Assembly: GCF_001402915.1 (NCBI RefSeq)
Contig: NZ_CP012945.1
Span: forward strand, 4,689,501-4,753,500
Source: Devosia sp. A16
GTDB taxonomy: Bacteria > Pseudomonadota > Alphaproteobacteria > Rhizobiales > Devosiaceae
DNA: 64,000 bases
Direction of reading: 5' to 3'
Every line of letters begins with the position of its first letter. Position 1 is the first letter of the stretch. This document shows, piece by piece, positions 37,737-50,046 of this stretch. The position numbers were made by a program, and so were the translations under genes. A model generated the notes under the pieces. The model was not told the origin of the DNA. It was given only the letters and a program-made list of their open reading frames with translations, and did not search any database.

Positions 37737-39848
37737 TTACTCTGCTGCCTGCCGGAGACCGGCCTGCAGCGCGGCGCATTCGCCCATCGTCGCGGACGCC
37801 CGCGCGATCGGGTTGGTGAGGTAAAAGTCGGCGATCGGCGAAGTGAAGGTCGCCGACTTGGTCTTGATCGGAGCGCCGGCGAGCTTTTTCACATCGGCAA
37901 GCGAGCCCTGGGCGATCTGGTCGAGCCGTGCCAGGTGCGGGAACTCGGCATAGATAGCGGCGCGCAACCCAGTCAGCGAGTTGAACGGCAGCGGCTGGCC
38001 GAGCACGGCGCTGAGCGCGCGGAAGATCGCCCAGTCTTCCTTGGCCTCGCCCGGCGGGAACACGGCGCGCTCGGCGAGCTGCACGCGACCCTCGGTATTG
38101 ACGTAAGTGCCCGACTTTTCGGTGTAGGCGGCGGACGGCAGGATCACGTCGGCGCGGTGCGCACCGGCATCGCCGTGCGTGCCGACATAGACCACGAACG
38201 CCTTGCCCATGGCCGAGGTGTCGTACTCGTCGGCGCCGAGCAGGAACAGCACATCGAGCTCACCCTTGCCGGCAAGGCCGATCTGGTCGGCCGAGCAGAC
38301 GCCGCCGTCATGCGGCACGAAGCCGATGTCGAGGCCGCCCACGCGACCGGCCGCATTGTGCAGCAGGGCGAGGCCGTTCCAGTCTTCGGAGGCGCCCGAA
38401 CCGGTAGCAAGCTTCGCTGCCATGGCCAGCACGTCACGGCCGATCTGCTTGGAATGCGCGGCGCCATGCGACACGGCGCCCTCGCCCACGATGATCAGCG
38501 GCCGCACGGCCTTCGACAGGATCTCGCCGAAGCTGCCCTTGCGCGCGACGAGATCGGCCAGCGCCGACAGCCCGTTGCCCAGATACTCGTAGTTGTAGGT
38601 GAGGTCGGCATTATCGCCGATCACCGCGATCGGCGTATTCTTGGCGCGCCAGGCCTTGCGGATGCGGGCATTGACCAGCGCCGCTTCCTTGCGCGGGTTC
38701 GAGCCGATGATCAGGATGGCATCGGCTTCCTCGATCCCCGCAATGGTCGGGTTGAAGATATAGGCCGAACGCGGCATCGACGGGTCGATCCCCGACATCG
38801 CCGGACGGCAATCGGTCATCCCTGAGCCAAGCGAGGTCATCAACGCCTTGAGCGCATACATGTCCTCGACCGCCGCCAGGTCGCCGGCAATGGCGCCGAC
38901 CCTGTTACCGCCGCCCGAAGCCTTGATCGCCTTGGCGATGGCGGCGAACGCCTCGTCCCAGGACGCCGGCTTCAGCTTGCCGCCGGTCCGCACATACGGG
39001 CGGTCGAGGCGCTGGCTCTTGAGGCCATCCCAGATGAAACGGGTCTTGTCCGAGATCCACTCCTCGTTGATCGCCTCGTTGACGCGCGGCAGGATGCGCA
39101 TCACTTCGCGGCCGCGGCTGTCGACGCGGATATTGGAGCCGACCGCATCCATCACGTCGATGGTCTCGGTCTTGACGAGTTCCCACGGACGCGCGTGGAA
39201 GGCATAGGGTTTCGACGTCAGCGCGCCGACCGGGCAGAGGTCGATGACATTGCCCTGCAGTTCGCTGGTCAGCGCCTGCTCGAGATAGGAGGTGATCTCG
39301 GCATCTTCACCGCGGCCGAGCAGGCCCATCTCAGTGATGCCGGCAACCTCGGTGGTGAAACGGACGCAGCGCGTGCAGTGGATGCAGCGGTTCATCTCGG
39401 TCTTCACCAGCGGCCCGAGATACTTGTCCTCGACGGCGCGCTTGTTCTCGGCGAAGCGGTTCTTGTCCACGCCATAGGCCATGGCCTGGTCCTGCAGGTC
39501 GCACTCGCCACCCTGGTCGCAGATCGGGCAATCCAGCGGGTGATTGATGAGCAGGAACTCCATCACCCCCTCGCGGGCCTTCTTGACCATCGGGGTGTTG
39601 GTGAACATCTCGGGCGGTTCGCCGTTCGGACCGGGACGCAAGTCCTTGACCGACATGGCGCAGCTGGCCTGGGGCTTCGGCGGGCCGCCCTTCACCTCGA
39701 CGAGGCACATGCGGCAATTGCCCGCGACCGACAGGCGCTCGTGGTAGCAGAACCGCGGAATCTCGGCGCCGGCCGCCTCGGCCGCCTGCATCAGCGTGTA
39801 GTAGTCGGGGACCTCGACGAGCGTACCGTCGACCTTGATCTGGGCCAT
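37737..39848 (-). CDS. nuoG: NADH-quinone oxidoreductase subunit G
   Basis: Large peripheral subunit with one 2Fe-2S and several 4Fe-4S clusters. The N-terminal ferredoxin domain includes [40 protein letters not shown] and [10 protein letters not shown] follow; the rest is a molybdopterin-oxidoreductase-like fold without cofactor. The ATG at 39848 ([17 protein letters not shown]) is chosen over a longer open frame, giving 703 aa. It begins 5 bases after nuoF. Confidence 0.96.
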   Translation of the reverse strand: MAQIKVDGTLVEVPDYYTLMQAAEAAGAEIPRFCYHERLSVAGNCRMCLVEVKGGPPKPQASCAMSVKDLRPGPNGEPPEMFTNTPMVKKAREGVMEFLLINHPLDCPICDQGGECDLQDQAMAYGVDKNRFAENKRAVEDKYLGPLVKTEMNRCIHCTRCVRFTTEVAGITEMGLLGRGEDAEITSYLEQALTSELQGNVIDLCPVGALTSKPYAFHARPWELVKTETIDVMDAVGSNIRVDSRGREVMRILPRVNEAINEEWISDKTRFIWDGLKSQRLDRPYVRTGGKLKPASWDEAFAAIAKAIKASGGGNRVGAIAGDLAAVEDMYALKALMTSLGSGMTDCRPAMSGIDPSMPRSAYIFNPTIAGIEEADAILIIGSNPRKEAALVNARIRKAWRAKNTPIAVIGDNADLTYNYEYLGNGLSALADLVARKGSFGEILSKAVRPLIIVGEGAVSHGAAHSKQIGRDVLAMAAKLATGSGASEDWNGLALLHNAAGRVGGLDIGFVPHDGGVCSADQIGLAGKGELDVLFLLGADEYDTSAMGKAFVVYVGTHGDAGAHRADVILPSAAYTEKSGTYVNTEGRVQLAERAVFPPGEAKEDWAIFRALSAVLGQPLPFNSLTGLRAAIYAEFPHLARLDQIAQGSLADVKKLAGAPIKTKSATFTSPIADFYLTNPIARASATMGECAALQAGLRQAAE

Positions 39849-39853
39849 GGGCC

Positions 39854-41166
<1,313 letters not shown>

Positions 41167-41167
<1 letters not shown>

Positions 41168-42441
41168 CAGCGCGGGTCCTTCCCGAACACCTTGCGATAT
41201 TCCTCGACGCCGCCCTTGGCGAGCGCCTTGGCCTGCTTGATCCACTCATCGCGGGCCACGCGGCCCGGGAATGCGAGGTGATCTTCGAGCCTGGCGATGT
41301 CGGCCTTCTTCAGCGCCGCCACCTGCGCCCAGGTGGTGATACCGATGGCATTGAGCCGGCCCTCGAGCGCCGGGCCGACGCCCGAGATCAGCTTGAGGTC
41401 GTCGCGCTGTCCGGGAGGCGCCTGGAATAGCGTCGCTCCGGCGTCCCGGGTCGGCGAGACCGCGCTGGCCGAGGCCGGCGGGCGCTTGGCCTTGGTGTCG
41501 GTCTTGCCGGCGTCGATCTTGCCGGCCGGCGATTCCGCCCCCGTCGCGGTCTCCCGCATTGCCCGGTTCGGCGTGCCATCGGCTTTGGCAGCCTTGTTGG
41601 CAGCGTTGCGCTCGGCCTCCGCCGTCGACACCGAAACCTTTTCGGGCGACGGCGACTTCAGCGCCGGCGCCGTCTCTTCCGTGGTGGTGTTCTTCCGGCC
41701 AGCCGCGGTCGGCTCGGCCGCCTTGGCAGGCGCCGGTGCAGCGGCGGCGGGAGCCGCCGGGGCTGCACCCGGAGCCGCCGCAGGAGCGGCTGGCGGCGGC
41801 GGGAACGGCTTGTAGGTGCGCTTGGCGGTCGGCTTTTCGAGCAGCGTTGTCTGCCCGCCTTCGGCGGCGCCGAACTGCCGTTCGATCTGCGGGCCGGGCT
41901 TCACGGCGCTGCCATTGCCGGCGGCGAACTTGTCGAGGATCGCCTCGAACCTCTCGACCGTCAGGTCTTCGTAGGTGTCACTGCCCACCATCACCAGCGG
42001 AGCGTTGACGCAGGCGCCGAGGCACTCGACCTCTTCCCAGCTCAGCGTGCCCTCGGCATTGGTCTCGAACGGCTTGTGATTGATGCGCCGCTCGCAGACG
42101 TGGCGGATCTCTTCGGCGCCGCGCAGCATGCACGGCGTCGTGCCGCACACCTGGATATGGGCGCGCGTGCCCACCGGCTGCAGCAGGAACTGCGTGTAGA
42201 AGGTCGCGACTTCCAGCACGCGGATATAAGGCATGTCGAGCAGCTTGCCGACCGCTTCGATGGCGGCGCGGCTGACCCAGCCCTGCTGCTCCTGGGCGCG
42301 GAACAGCACCGGGATCACGGCCGACTGCTGGCGGCCCGGCGGATACTCCGCCATCTTCTTCTGCGCCCAGGCCAGGTTTTCCTTCGTGAAGGCGAAGGTG
42401 GTCGGCTGAACGGCCTCATCTGCTAAACGGCGGACGGACAT
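41167..42441 (-). CDS. nuoE: NADH-quinone oxidoreductase subunit E, extended
   Basis: Thioredoxin-like 2Fe-2S subunit (cluster N1a). The ligands are in [12 protein letters not shown] and [14 protein letters not shown] within the first 175 residues. The remaining about 250 residues are a low-complexity Pro/Ala/Lys-rich linker (about 215-335) and a C-terminal helix-hairpin-helix-like segment beginning [20 protein letters not shown]. Canonical NuoE is about 165-220 aa; long versions occur in Hyphomicrobiales. The GxGP(A) motif resembles DNA/RNA-binding HhH domains, but its role here is unknown. Its start shares one base with the nuoD stop. Confidence 0.93.
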
Positions 42442-43631
42442 TACCGGTCGACCTCACCAAACACGATATCGAGCGAACCGAGGATGGCGGCGACGTCGGC
42501 CAGCATGTGTCCCCGGCAGAGGAAATCCATCGCCTGCAGGTGCGCGAAACCCGGGGCACGGATCTTGCAGCGATACGGCTTGTTGGTGCCGTCGCTGACC
42601 AGATAGACGCCGAACTCGCCCTTGGGCGCCTCGACCGCGGCGTAAACCTCGCCGGCCGGCACCTTGTAGCCCTCGGTGTAGAGCTTGAAGTGATGGATCA
42701 GCGCTTCCATCGACTGCTTCATCTCACCACGCTTGGGCGGCACCACCTTGCCGTCTGTCGACGACACCGGCCCCTGCCCTTCGGGCGAGTTCAGCAGCTC
42801 GAGTACCTGCTTCATGATGCGGATCGACTGGCGCATCTCGTCCATGCGGACGAGGTAGCGATCGTAGCAGTCGCCGTTCTTGCCGACCGGCACGTCGAAT
42901 TCCAGCCGGTCATAGCACTCGTAAGGCTGCGCTTTGCGCAGGTCCCAGGCATCGCCCGAGCCGCGCACCATCACGCCGGAAAAGCCCCACTTCCACGCAT
43001 CCTCCGCCGACACCACGCCGATATCGGCGTTGCGCTGCATGTAGATGCGGTTGCCGGTGAGCAGGCCCTCGAGATCGTCGAGCACCTTGAGGAACGGATC
43101 GCAGAACGCGCCGATGTCGTCGATCAGCGCCTGTGGCAGATCCTGATGCACGCCACCCGGACGGAAATAGGCCGCATGCATGCGGCTGCCCGAGGCGCGC
43201 TCGTAGAAGATCATCAGCTTCTCGCGCTCGTCGAAACCCCAGAGCGGCGGGGTCAGCGCGCCGACGTCCATCGCTTGCGTAGTGCAGTTGAGCATGTGCG
43301 ACAGGAGCCGGCCGATCTCGGCGTAGAGCACACGGATCAGCTGGCCACGCATCGGCACTTCGATGCCGAGGAGCTTTTCCACCGCGAGGCAGAAGGCGTG
43401 TTCCTGGTTCATCGGCGCGACATAGTCGAGCCGGTCGAAATACGGCACCGCCTGCAGATAAGTCTTGGTCTCGATCAGCTTCTCGGTGCCGCGATGCAGC
43501 AGCCCGATATGCGGATCGACGCGCTCGACCACTTCACCATCCAGCTCGAGAATGAGCCGGAGCACGCCGTGTGCGGAGGGGTGGATTGGCCCGAAGTTGA
43601 TCGTGAAGTTTCTTACATCGACTTCGGACAT
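42441..43631 (-). CDS. nuoD: NADH-quinone oxidoreductase subunit D
   Basis: 49-kDa quinone-site subunit related to the NiFe hydrogenase large subunit. [20 protein letters not shown] opens the chain, and [14 protein letters not shown] and [14 protein letters not shown] are diagnostic. The 396 aa length is normal. One-base overlap with nuoC and with nuoE. Confidence 0.97.
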   Translation of the reverse strand: MSEVDVRNFTINFGPIHPSAHGVLRLILELDGEVVERVDPHIGLLHRGTEKLIETKTYLQAVPYFDRLDYVAPMNQEHAFCLAVEKLLGIEVPMRGQLIRVLYAEIGRLLSHMLNCTTQAMDVGALTPPLWGFDEREKLMIFYERASGSRMHAAYFRPGGVHQDLPQALIDDIGAFCDPFLKVLDDLEGLLTGNRIYMQRNADIGVVSAEDAWKWGFSGVMVRGSGDAWDLRKAQPYECYDRLEFDVPVGKNGDCYDRYLVRMDEMRQSIRIMKQVLELLNSPEGQGPVSSTDGKVVPPKRGEMKQSMEALIHHFKLYTEGYKVPAGEVYAAVEAPKGEFGVYLVSDGTNKPYRCKIRAPGFAHLQAMDFLCRGHMLADVAAILGSLDIVFGEVDR

Positions 43632-44242
43632 CAGTTTTTCGCTTTCTCGTCGCCCGGGAGCACGTAGTCAGTGCCTTCCCACGGAGAGAGGTAATCGAAC
43701 TGCCGGAATTCCTGCGGCAGCTTCACGGGCTCATAGACGACGCGCTTGCGCTCTTCGTCGTAGCGGACTTCCACGTAACCGGTGGTCGGGAAGTCCTTGC
43801 GCAGCGGATAGCCGTCGAAGCCGTAATCGGTCAGCAGGCGACGCAGGTCGGGATGACCGGTGAACAGGATGCCGAACAGATCGTAGGTCTCGCGCTCGAA
43901 CCAGTCGGCGCCCGGAAACATGCCGGTGATCGACGGGACAGGCTGCGTGTCGTCGGTCGACAGCTTCAACCGCACCCTGAGGTTCTGCTTGGGGCTTAGC
44001 AGGTGGTAGATCACGTCGAAGCGCTCTTCACGCTCCGGGTAATCCACCCCGCACACGTCGGTGATACCGACAAACGCCTCATGGTCGTGCAGGAACGTCG
44101 CGACATCGATTATCGTGTCGCGCCGCACTGTCAGCGTCAGTTCGCCGAAGGCCAGCTTGTGGTCGACAATCTTGTCGCCCAGCACATTGCGCGCACGCTC
44201 GGCGAGCGCCGCAAGCGGAGAAGGAATGGGGCCGTCGTTCAT
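43631..44242 (-). CDS. nuoC: NADH-quinone oxidoreductase subunit C
   Basis: 30-kDa subunit. The signature is in the [20 protein letters not shown] region and the C-terminal [19 protein letters not shown]. The 203 aa length is normal, and it is separate from nuoD (not fused as in E. coli). It lies 8 bases after nuoB. Confidence 0.97.
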   Translation of the reverse strand: MNDGPIPSPLAALAERARNVLGDKIVDHKLAFGELTLTVRRDTIIDVATFLHDHEAFVGITDVCGVDYPEREERFDVIYHLLSPKQNLRVRLKLSTDDTQPVPSITGMFPGADWFERETYDLFGILFTGHPDLRRLLTDYGFDGYPLRKDFPTTGYVEVRYDEERKRVVYEPVKLPQEFRQFDYLSPWEGTDYVLPGDEKAKN

Positions 44243-44250
44243 GGCCGGTC

Positions 44251-44826
44251 CTAACGTTCGATCGTGCCGGTGCGGCGGATTTTCTTCTGCAGCAACAGGA
44301 TGCCGTAGAGCAGCGCCTCAGCCGTCGGCGGGCAGCCCGGGACATAGATGTCGACGGGCATCACGCGATCGCAGCCGCGCACCACAGAGTAGGAATAGTG
44401 ATAGTAGCCGCCGCCATTGGCGCAGCTGCCCATCGAGATCACGTAACGCGGCTCCGGCATCTGGTCGTAGACCTTGCGTAGCGCGGGGGCCATCTTGTTG
44501 GTCAGCGTGCCGGCGACGATAAGGACGTCGGCCTGGCGCGGCGAGGCGCGCGGCGCGGTGCCGAATCGCTCGATGTCGTAGCGCGGCATCGACATCTGGA
44601 TCATTTCCACGGCACAACAGGCGAGGCCTGTCTGCATCCACATCAGCGAGCCGGTGCGGGCCCAGGTGATCAGTTGCGACGCCGTCGAGACCAGGAAACC
44701 TTTGTCGGCAAGCTCGGCGTTCACATCCATCATGAACGGATCGTCGGCGCCGATCGGCTTGTTGGTGCGCGGGTCGATCAGGCCCTTGGGCTGCGGCGCG
44801 ACCAGCGTCTGTTCACTCAATCCCAT
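44251..44826 (-). CDS. nuoB: NADH-quinone oxidoreductase subunit B
   Basis: Carries cluster N2, next to the quinone site. Cysteine ligands are visible in [19 protein letters not shown] and [11 protein letters not shown]. The start at ATG 44826 ([11 protein letters not shown], 191 aa) overlaps the nuoA stop by 10 bases; a start 7 codons further upstream (44847) is open but not needed. Confidence 0.96.
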   Translation of the reverse strand: MGLSEQTLVAPQPKGLIDPRTNKPIGADDPFMMDVNAELADKGFLVSTASQLITWARTGSLMWMQTGLACCAVEMIQMSMPRYDIERFGTAPRASPRQADVLIVAGTLTNKMAPALRKVYDQMPEPRYVISMGSCANGGGYYHYSYSVVRGCDRVMPVDIYVPGCPPTAEALLYGILLLQKKIRRTGTIER

Positions 44827-45182
44827 TCCAGCGCGCCCTTCTTCCATTCGTAGATGAAGCCGATGGTCAAGACGCCCAGGAAGATCATGACCGACCAGAA
44901 GCCGAACCAGCCGACGTCGCGGAACGCCACCGCCCAGGGGAACAGCAGCGCCACTTCGAGGTCGAAGACGATGAACAGGATCGACACCAGGTAGAAGCGC
45001 ACATCGAACTTCATGCGCGCGTCGTCGAATGCTTCAAAGCCTGCCTCGAACGCCGACACCTTCTCGGGGTCGGGTCGCTTGTAGGCAACGATGAAGGGGG
45101 CAATCATGAGGGCCAGGCCGATAACAGCAGCCAGACCGACGAATATGATGATCGGCAGGTAGTTGCTGAGCAACTCGTTCAT
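44817..45182 (-). CDS. nuoA: NADH-quinone oxidoreductase subunit A
   Basis: Three-helix membrane subunit near the quinone chamber. [20 protein letters not shown] is the conserved loop, and the [20 protein letters not shown] helix follows. The 121 aa length is normal. First gene of the 14-gene nuo operon; the upstream 287 bases contain an inverted repeat shared with the citrate synthase divergon. Confidence 0.97.
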   Translation of the reverse strand: MNELLSNYLPIIIFVGLAAVIGLALMIAPFIVAYKRPDPEKVSAFEAGFEAFDDARMKFDVRFYLVSILFIVFDLEVALLFPWAVAFRDVGWFGFWSVMIFLGVLTIGFIYEWKKGALEWD

Positions 45183-45318
45183 TGTGCAGCCTAATGGTCG
45201 GGCCGGCTGGAGTGGCCGGCTCGCGCGGCCAGGCGGGCGATTTTGGGCCCGCGAGACGACGCGACTTCGTGTGGCACGGGCTTAGCCCACGCCTTGCAGC
45301 GATTCAAGGAAAACTAAT

Positions 45319-45337
45319 GTTGATCATTACGATCAAC
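45319..45337. promoter_or_regulatory. inverted repeat upstream of nuoA
   Basis: GTTGATC (45319-45325) and GATCAAC (45331-45337) are exact inverse complements around ATTAC, 137-155 bases before the nuoA ATG. The same TTGATC-N5-GATCAA core occurs at 54981-54997 between the two citrate synthase-like genes, suggesting a shared regulator. No -35/-10 pair for nuoA could be assigned with confidence in 45183-45469. Confidence 0.5.
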
Positions 45338-45469
45338 TTAGCACGGAAAACTCGCTGAGACGCCCTGCCCGCAACGGTCTTCCGGCGATTGGCGCCGCCC
45401 TCGGGCTGGCTCACTCGCAAAGCCCTGCGAGGATCGCATGGCTCGCCGCGCCCGCTGACGGGGATTCGC

Positions 45470-46012
45470 CTAGAAGTGGAACCGCGCTCCCAAACTGAAC
45501 TGATCCTTCGCGTTGCCGCCCTCGAGATCGAAGCCGCGCAGGTATTCCGCGTTGATCGAGATATCGTCGGTGACGGCGTACTCGATGCCGCCGCCGGCGA
45601 GGAAGTCCCGTTCGCCTGTGCCGCTGAACTCCATCCCATAGCCGGCCGAGGCATAGGCCAGAAGGTCCTCGGTCACCAGTATGCCACCCCGCCCCGTCAC
45701 CCGGCCATAAGCGGTGTCGATCGTGTCGCTGGTCAGCCCCTGGAGGGCGACCTCGCCGCCGACGAGGAAGAAATCGAGCTGCGCATTGACGCCCGCAGCG
45801 ATTCCCCCGCCGAATTCGGTGCCACGCACCTCGCTCGACTGCACCACTCCGTAGACGCCGGCATAAAAGCCGCTCCAGTCGAAGCCGGCTGCAACCGGAA
45901 CGGCAACCTCGCTGGAGCCGACCGGCACGGTGATCAGGTCCGAAGCCAGGCTGGCGCCTGCCGTAGCCGCCAGCACTGTTCCTGCGAGCATCAATCGCAA
46001 TGATTGCAGCAT
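45470..46012 (-). CDS. outer-membrane beta-barrel protein
   Basis: Resembles the small rhizobial Omp25/31-type porin-like family. MLQSLRLMLAGTVLA opens a signal peptide that ends about residue 24 (ASLASD). FDWSGFYAGVYGVVQ is the family opening of the barrel; alternating hydrophobic strands follow, and the chain ends in the aromatic FSLGARFHF beta-signal. At 180 aa an 8-strand barrel is expected. The ATG at 46012 is chosen because it begins the signal peptide. Confidence 0.8.
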   Translation of the reverse strand: MLQSLRLMLAGTVLAATAGASLASDLITVPVGSSEVAVPVAAGFDWSGFYAGVYGVVQSSEVRGTEFGGGIAAGVNAQLDFFLVGGEVALQGLTSDTIDTAYGRVTGRGGILVTEDLLAYASAGYGMEFSGTGERDFLAGGGIEYAVTDDISINAEYLRGFDLEGGNAKDQFSLGARFHF

Positions 46013-46192
46013 AGCCAGCCTCCGGGATCGCCTCCAACGGTTCCCAATGCACCTGAGTGACAGCGGTTCCATGGCAGAACTGCTCGTAGGTTACAAATGT
46101 GGTTGGGGAACGGCCATTGCAAGGAAGCAGCATGGCAAACCGTCATCCGGCGACGGCCACCCAAAGGACTTCAGCAATGTAAAGGAAAAGGG

Positions 46193-46269
<77 letters not shown>

Positions 46270-46426
46270 AGCGCTTGGCGAACAAGTCGTCCGCGCAACG
46301 TGGCGTCCGTTTAGAGGGCGGGTTGGGGAGTGTCAAGCGCCCAAACGGCGGTCACCGCATACTTTCTTCCAACTTTTCCACGTTTCCCTGCAAATGCCTT
46401 TGCAGCCATGGGTTTTTCGCCGGCTT

Positions 46427-47815
46427 TCAGCCTTCCGCGCCTGCCGGCCGGATGTTGTGGTTGTGACGGAAGACGTTATCGGGATCCCACTTGCCCTTGA
46501 GCGCACGCAGACGCGCCAGCTTCCGCGCCCCGAAGGCCGCATCGACGCGCTCCTGGCCTTCGTCGCCGATGTAGTTGAGGTAAACGCGGCCGGTCGACCA
46601 AGGCTTCAGCACCGCGGCGATCTCCTTAACCCGGGCGGTGTTCTGAGCGTTGTCGGCGGGATCCATCCAGCCGCAGATGTAGTGCACGTTCCACGGCGCG
46701 GTGCGCATCCCGAAGGCGGTGGCTTCCTCGTCGACCCGAGACGGCGCGCCGCCGCCCGGCACGAGGATGATCGCCGATTGCGGCGACAAGGGTGCCAGGG
46801 CCAGCTTCGCATAGGCATCGATCGCTTCCTCGGGCAATTCGTTGAGGAAATCGGCGGTCCAGTAGTTCTGCGAACCGGGGAAGTTGCCGCCCATCTTCTG
46901 GAACTCGGTGTAGGGCATCGGCTGCACCAGGTCGGCTGCCGGCGGACCGAAGGCACGAAACGGCGCCAACACGCCGATTCCCTCCTCGATGTCGCCGGCG
47001 TAGATCAGTTGTACCGCGACGATCGGTTTGCCGCGCGCGGGCGCGGGAACGAACGGTGCATCGGGCGCGGTGGTGAACGCCATGCCCATCCCGACCTCAT
47101 CGGGCGCCGTCCGGACGAAATCCCGCATGTTGCGCAATACTGCCCCCGCCATCGGCGCCGGGTACAGCAGCGCCCCGGCCAGCACGATGGGGCCCAGCCG
47201 GTGCAGGCGGAAATGAAACGCCGTCACGATGCCGAAATTGCCGCCACCGCCCCGCAGCCCCCAGAACAGGTCGGGGTTTTCGATTTCCGAGGCCACGACC
47301 TGGCGACCGTCAGCTGTGACCACTTCGGCCGAGATGAGGTTGTCGCAGACATAGCCGAACTTGCGCTCCAGCCAGCCGCTGCCGCTGCCCAGCGACAGCC
47401 CGGCGATTCCCGTCGTCGGGTTGCGGCCGCCGGTCAGCGCCAGCCCGTACTCGGCGGTCGCCGCGTCGAACTCGCCCCAGTTCAGGCCTGCTTCGGCGCG
47501 GCAGGTCTGCGCCGCCGGATCGATTCGAATATCCTTCATGCCGCGCAGATCGATACAGACGCCATCGTCGCAGACGGCAGAACCGGTGACCGCATGACCG
47601 CCGCCGAACACCGACACCGGCAGCCGCTCGCGGTGTGCGAGGGCCAACGCCAACACCACGTCATCGGCGCTGCTGCAGCGGGCAATGACCGCCGGTCGTC
47701 GATCGATCATGCCGTTGTAAACGCGTCGCGCGTCGTCATAGGCGGCGTGGTGCGGTTGGATGAGGCTGCCTGCGAATCCAGGCAGGTCGAAACGGCTGAC
47801 CTCGGCAATCGACAT
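46427..47815 (-). CDS. FAD-binding oxidoreductase, berberine bridge enzyme-like
   Basis: PCMH-type flavoprotein of the BBE/glucooligosaccharide oxidase group. The FAD domain includes the FGGGHAVTGSAV block, whose His is the likely 8-alpha-histidyl FAD site, and KFGYVCDNLISAEVV, whose Cys fits a second covalent bond. A GLRGGGGNFGIVTAF block and the C-terminal BBE tail KWDPDNVFRHNHNI complete it. No signal peptide is visible; oxidises an unknown alcohol, sugar or aromatic substrate. The ATG at 47815 (MSIAEVSRFDLP, 462 aa) follows GGGAGG. Confidence 0.85.
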   Translation of the reverse strand: MSIAEVSRFDLPGFAGSLIQPHHAAYDDARRVYNGMIDRRPAVIARCSSADDVVLALALAHRERLPVSVFGGGHAVTGSAVCDDGVCIDLRGMKDIRIDPAAQTCRAEAGLNWGEFDAATAEYGLALTGGRNPTTGIAGLSLGSGSGWLERKFGYVCDNLISAEVVTADGRQVVASEIENPDLFWGLRGGGGNFGIVTAFHFRLHRLGPIVLAGALLYPAPMAGAVLRNMRDFVRTAPDEVGMGMAFTTAPDAPFVPAPARGKPIVAVQLIYAGDIEEGIGVLAPFRAFGPPAADLVQPMPYTEFQKMGGNFPGSQNYWTADFLNELPEEAIDAYAKLALAPLSPQSAIILVPGGGAPSRVDEEATAFGMRTAPWNVHYICGWMDPADNAQNTARVKEIAAVLKPWSTGRVYLNYIGDEGQERVDAAFGARKLARLRALKGKWDPDNVFRHNHNIRPAGAEG

Positions 47816-47991
47816 CGAGCCCTCCCGGCTTTCGTCCGACAACCCTTCGTAGCGGAGCTCATTGTACAACCGGACGACGCGGTGGCCCAGCCAGATTCGG
47901 CGGCACGGGTTGACGGGCTGCGGCCGAGCCCCTAGTTAGGGCGCCTTCGTCGCGCCCGGCTCAGCGCTTGCTGGCCACCAGGGGCGCCGAC

Positions 47992-48067
47992 GGGCGGTTA
48001 GCTCAGTTGGTAGAGCATCTCGTTTACACCGAGAGGGTCGGCGGTTCGAGACCGTCACCGCCCACCA
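47992..48067 (+). tRNA. tRNA-Val (TAC)
   Basis: Cloverleaf: acceptor GGGCGGT/ACCGCCC, D-arm GCTC/GAGC, anticodon loop TTTACAC with anticodon TAC, T-loop TTCGAGA and an encoded CCA. 76 bases. It lies next to hupB, as in other Hyphomicrobiales. Confidence 0.97.
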
Positions 48068-48139
48068 TTCCCAAGAACAGCCGGCATGTGCAGCCCCGCC
48101 ACACGAGGGGCCACCCTGCCCTACCCCGGAAATGCAAAT

Positions 48140-48165
48140 GGCCCCGGCGACGAGCGCACGGGGCC
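48140..48165 (-). terminator. hupB terminator
   Basis: GGCCCCG (48140-48146) pairs with CGGGGCC (48159-48165) across a 12-base loop; on the minus strand the stem is followed by ATTTGCATTT. Confidence 0.65.
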
Positions 48166-48193
48166 AATCAGGTCAGTCGACCGGAACGCGGTC

Positions 48194-48469
48194 TTAGTTG
48201 ATCGAGTCCTTGAGGCCCTTGCCGGGCTTGAACTTGGCCTGGTTGGAGGCCGGAATCTTGATCTCCGCACCCGTGGCCGGGTTGCGGCCGATCGAGGCTT
48301 TGCGCTTGGAAACCGCAAACGTGCCGAAGCCGACCAGACGCACTTCGTCGCCCTTCTTCAGCGACGCCGTGATAGCGTCGAACACGGCATCGACAGCCTC
48401 CCCAGCCTGGGCCTTGGTCAGGCCCGCCTTGTCGGCGACGACGCCGATCAGATCGTTCTTGTTAGACAT
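48194..48469 (-). CDS. hupB: DNA-binding protein HU
   Basis: Nucleoid-associated protein that bends DNA. SNKNDLIGVVADKAGLTKAQA forms the helices, GFGTFAVSKRKA and GRNPATGAEIKIPAS the beta-arm with the intercalating proline, and it ends in GKGLKDSIN. The 91 aa length is normal. In many alphaproteobacteria lon lies directly upstream; here an exporter gene and an SH3-protein gene intervene. Confidence 0.97.
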   Translation of the reverse strand: MSNKNDLIGVVADKAGLTKAQAGEAVDAVFDAITASLKKGDEVRLVGFGTFAVSKRKASIGRNPATGAEIKIPASNQAKFKPGKGLKDSIN

Positions 48470-48624
48470 AGCGTTTCCTCACTGTGGGATGCCCGCCCTC
48501 TGGAGGCGAACCAAAACGCCGTGACCCTTCTTCGATTCTGCTCGGAACGCAAGGAAATCCGGGCTTTTCCGCAAGTCAGGCACAGCAATCCTGTTAATGA
48601 ACGGTCAATTCTGGCTCAACTTTG

Positions 48625-49878
48625 TCAGCCGTCGGGCGTCACTGTGGCAATGGGCCTCCTGCGGATGCCCAAAAGCAGCGGCAAAGCCAGCAAATACACG
48701 GCTCCCCCGACGATCCAGGTGAGCCCCGGCCAAGTCGGCTTGAGGGCAAAATACACCGTCGAGAAGAACAGCGGGCCGAACACCGCCGAGAGGCTGACGA
48801 GACTCGCCAGCACGCCCTGCAGCTTGCCCTGGTTGTCCGCATCGACCTGCCGTGTGGTGAGCGACTGCAGCGCCGGCATGCCGATACCGCCCAGCGCGAA
48901 CAGCGGCGCCAGCGCGAACAGGATCCAGCCCTGCGCGGCGAAGCCGAGAATCAGTAGCGCCGTCAGTTCGCAGGCCATGCCGAGGATCATCGCCCAGCGC
49001 TCGCCCAACCGCGCCGCGGCCGGCCCGGTCAGCAGCGCCTGCGCGCCGGCGTGGAACAACCCGAAGGCCCCCAGCGACAGGCCGATCATCAACCCGTTCC
49101 ACTGGAACATGTCCTGGCCGAACAGCGCCCAGATGGTGCCGTACATGGTGCCGACGAAGTTCATGATCACGAAGATGGCCATCAGCGGCAGCAACGCGGT
49201 GAAGCTCAACGCCCAGCCGAGCGGCCGGAACGGGTTGAGCGTCGCGAAATCGAACCTGGCGTTGGCGTCGCCCGACCGCGATTCCGGCAACACGAACAGC
49301 GCCAGCGCGAAGTTGACCGCGTTGAGGCCGGCTGCGACGAGGAACGGCGCCCGCACCCAGATATCGCCCAGAATCCCGCCGAGCACCGGCCCGATGATGA
49401 AGCCGATGCCGAACATGGCGTGGAAATAGCCGAAGCGCTTGGCACGCTCCTCCTCGGCCGAAATGTCGGTGATGTACGCGGTGGCGACCGCCATGTTGGC
49501 GCTGGTGATGCCGGCGATGGCGCGGCCGACCACCAGCATCCAGAGCTCCGGCGCGAAGGCCATCACCAGGTAGTCGATCGCGGCGCCGGCCAGCGAGACC
49601 AGCAGTACCGGTCGACGCCCGTAACGATCGCTGAGTACGCCGAGCACCGGCGAGAACAGAAACTGCATCGCCGAATAGAGCGCCAGCATGATGCCGATGA
49701 TCATCGTCACCTCACCGGTATGGGTGACGTCCTCGAGCAGCCGCGGCAGAATTGGGAAGATCAGTCCGATGCCGACGGCATCCAGCGTTACCGCCGCCAG
49801 AATGACGATCAGTGCCTTGTTCAAGTCGGGGCCCTCCAGCCGGCTGACACGCGGGGCGTGTTCTATATTCGTTCTCAT
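48625..49878 (-). CDS. MFS exporter, TetA-like
   Basis: Drug:H+ antiporter of the major facilitator superfamily with 12 predicted helices. LDAVGIGLIFPILPRLL in helix 1, the loop 2-3 motif GVLSDRYGRRPVLL (motif A) and GFIIGPVLGGILGD (motif C, antiporter-specific) are all visible and match the tetracycline/multidrug subgroup; whether it exports tetracycline cannot be told. ATG at 49878 gives 417 aa; TTG at 49890 is the alternative, and neither has a strong Shine-Dalgarno. It interrupts the usual lon-hupB pair. Confidence 0.85.
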   Translation of the reverse strand: MRTNIEHAPRVSRLEGPDLNKALIVILAAVTLDAVGIGLIFPILPRLLEDVTHTGEVTMIIGIMLALYSAMQFLFSPVLGVLSDRYGRRPVLLVSLAGAAIDYLVMAFAPELWMLVVGRAIAGITSANMAVATAYITDISAEEERAKRFGYFHAMFGIGFIIGPVLGGILGDIWVRAPFLVAAGLNAVNFALALFVLPESRSGDANARFDFATLNPFRPLGWALSFTALLPLMAIFVIMNFVGTMYGTIWALFGQDMFQWNGLMIGLSLGAFGLFHAGAQALLTGPAAARLGERWAMILGMACELTALLILGFAAQGWILFALAPLFALGGIGMPALQSLTTRQVDADNQGKLQGVLASLVSLSAVFGPLFFSTVYFALKPTWPGLTWIVGGAVYLLALPLLLGIRRRPIATVTPDG

Positions 49879-50002
49879 TTGGCGTGGCAAACGAAATGCC
49901 TAGATGGGGATCACGCGGGCGTTACACCAGAGGGAATCTTCGTGATCGCAGCACCACCGCCGGGGCCGGACGCGTTTGTTCGCAACCGCACAGACAAACA
50001 GA

Positions 50003-50024
50003 AGCGGCGCCCGCAGGCGCCGCT
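50003..50024 (-). terminator. terminator of the SH3 protein gene
   Basis: AGCGGCGCC (50003-50011) and GGCGCCGCT (50016-50024) with a 4-base loop; the minus strand continues TCTGTTTGTCTG, T-rich. Confidence 0.7.
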
Positions 50025-50046
50025 GGCTACGTGTAAAGCGCGGTGG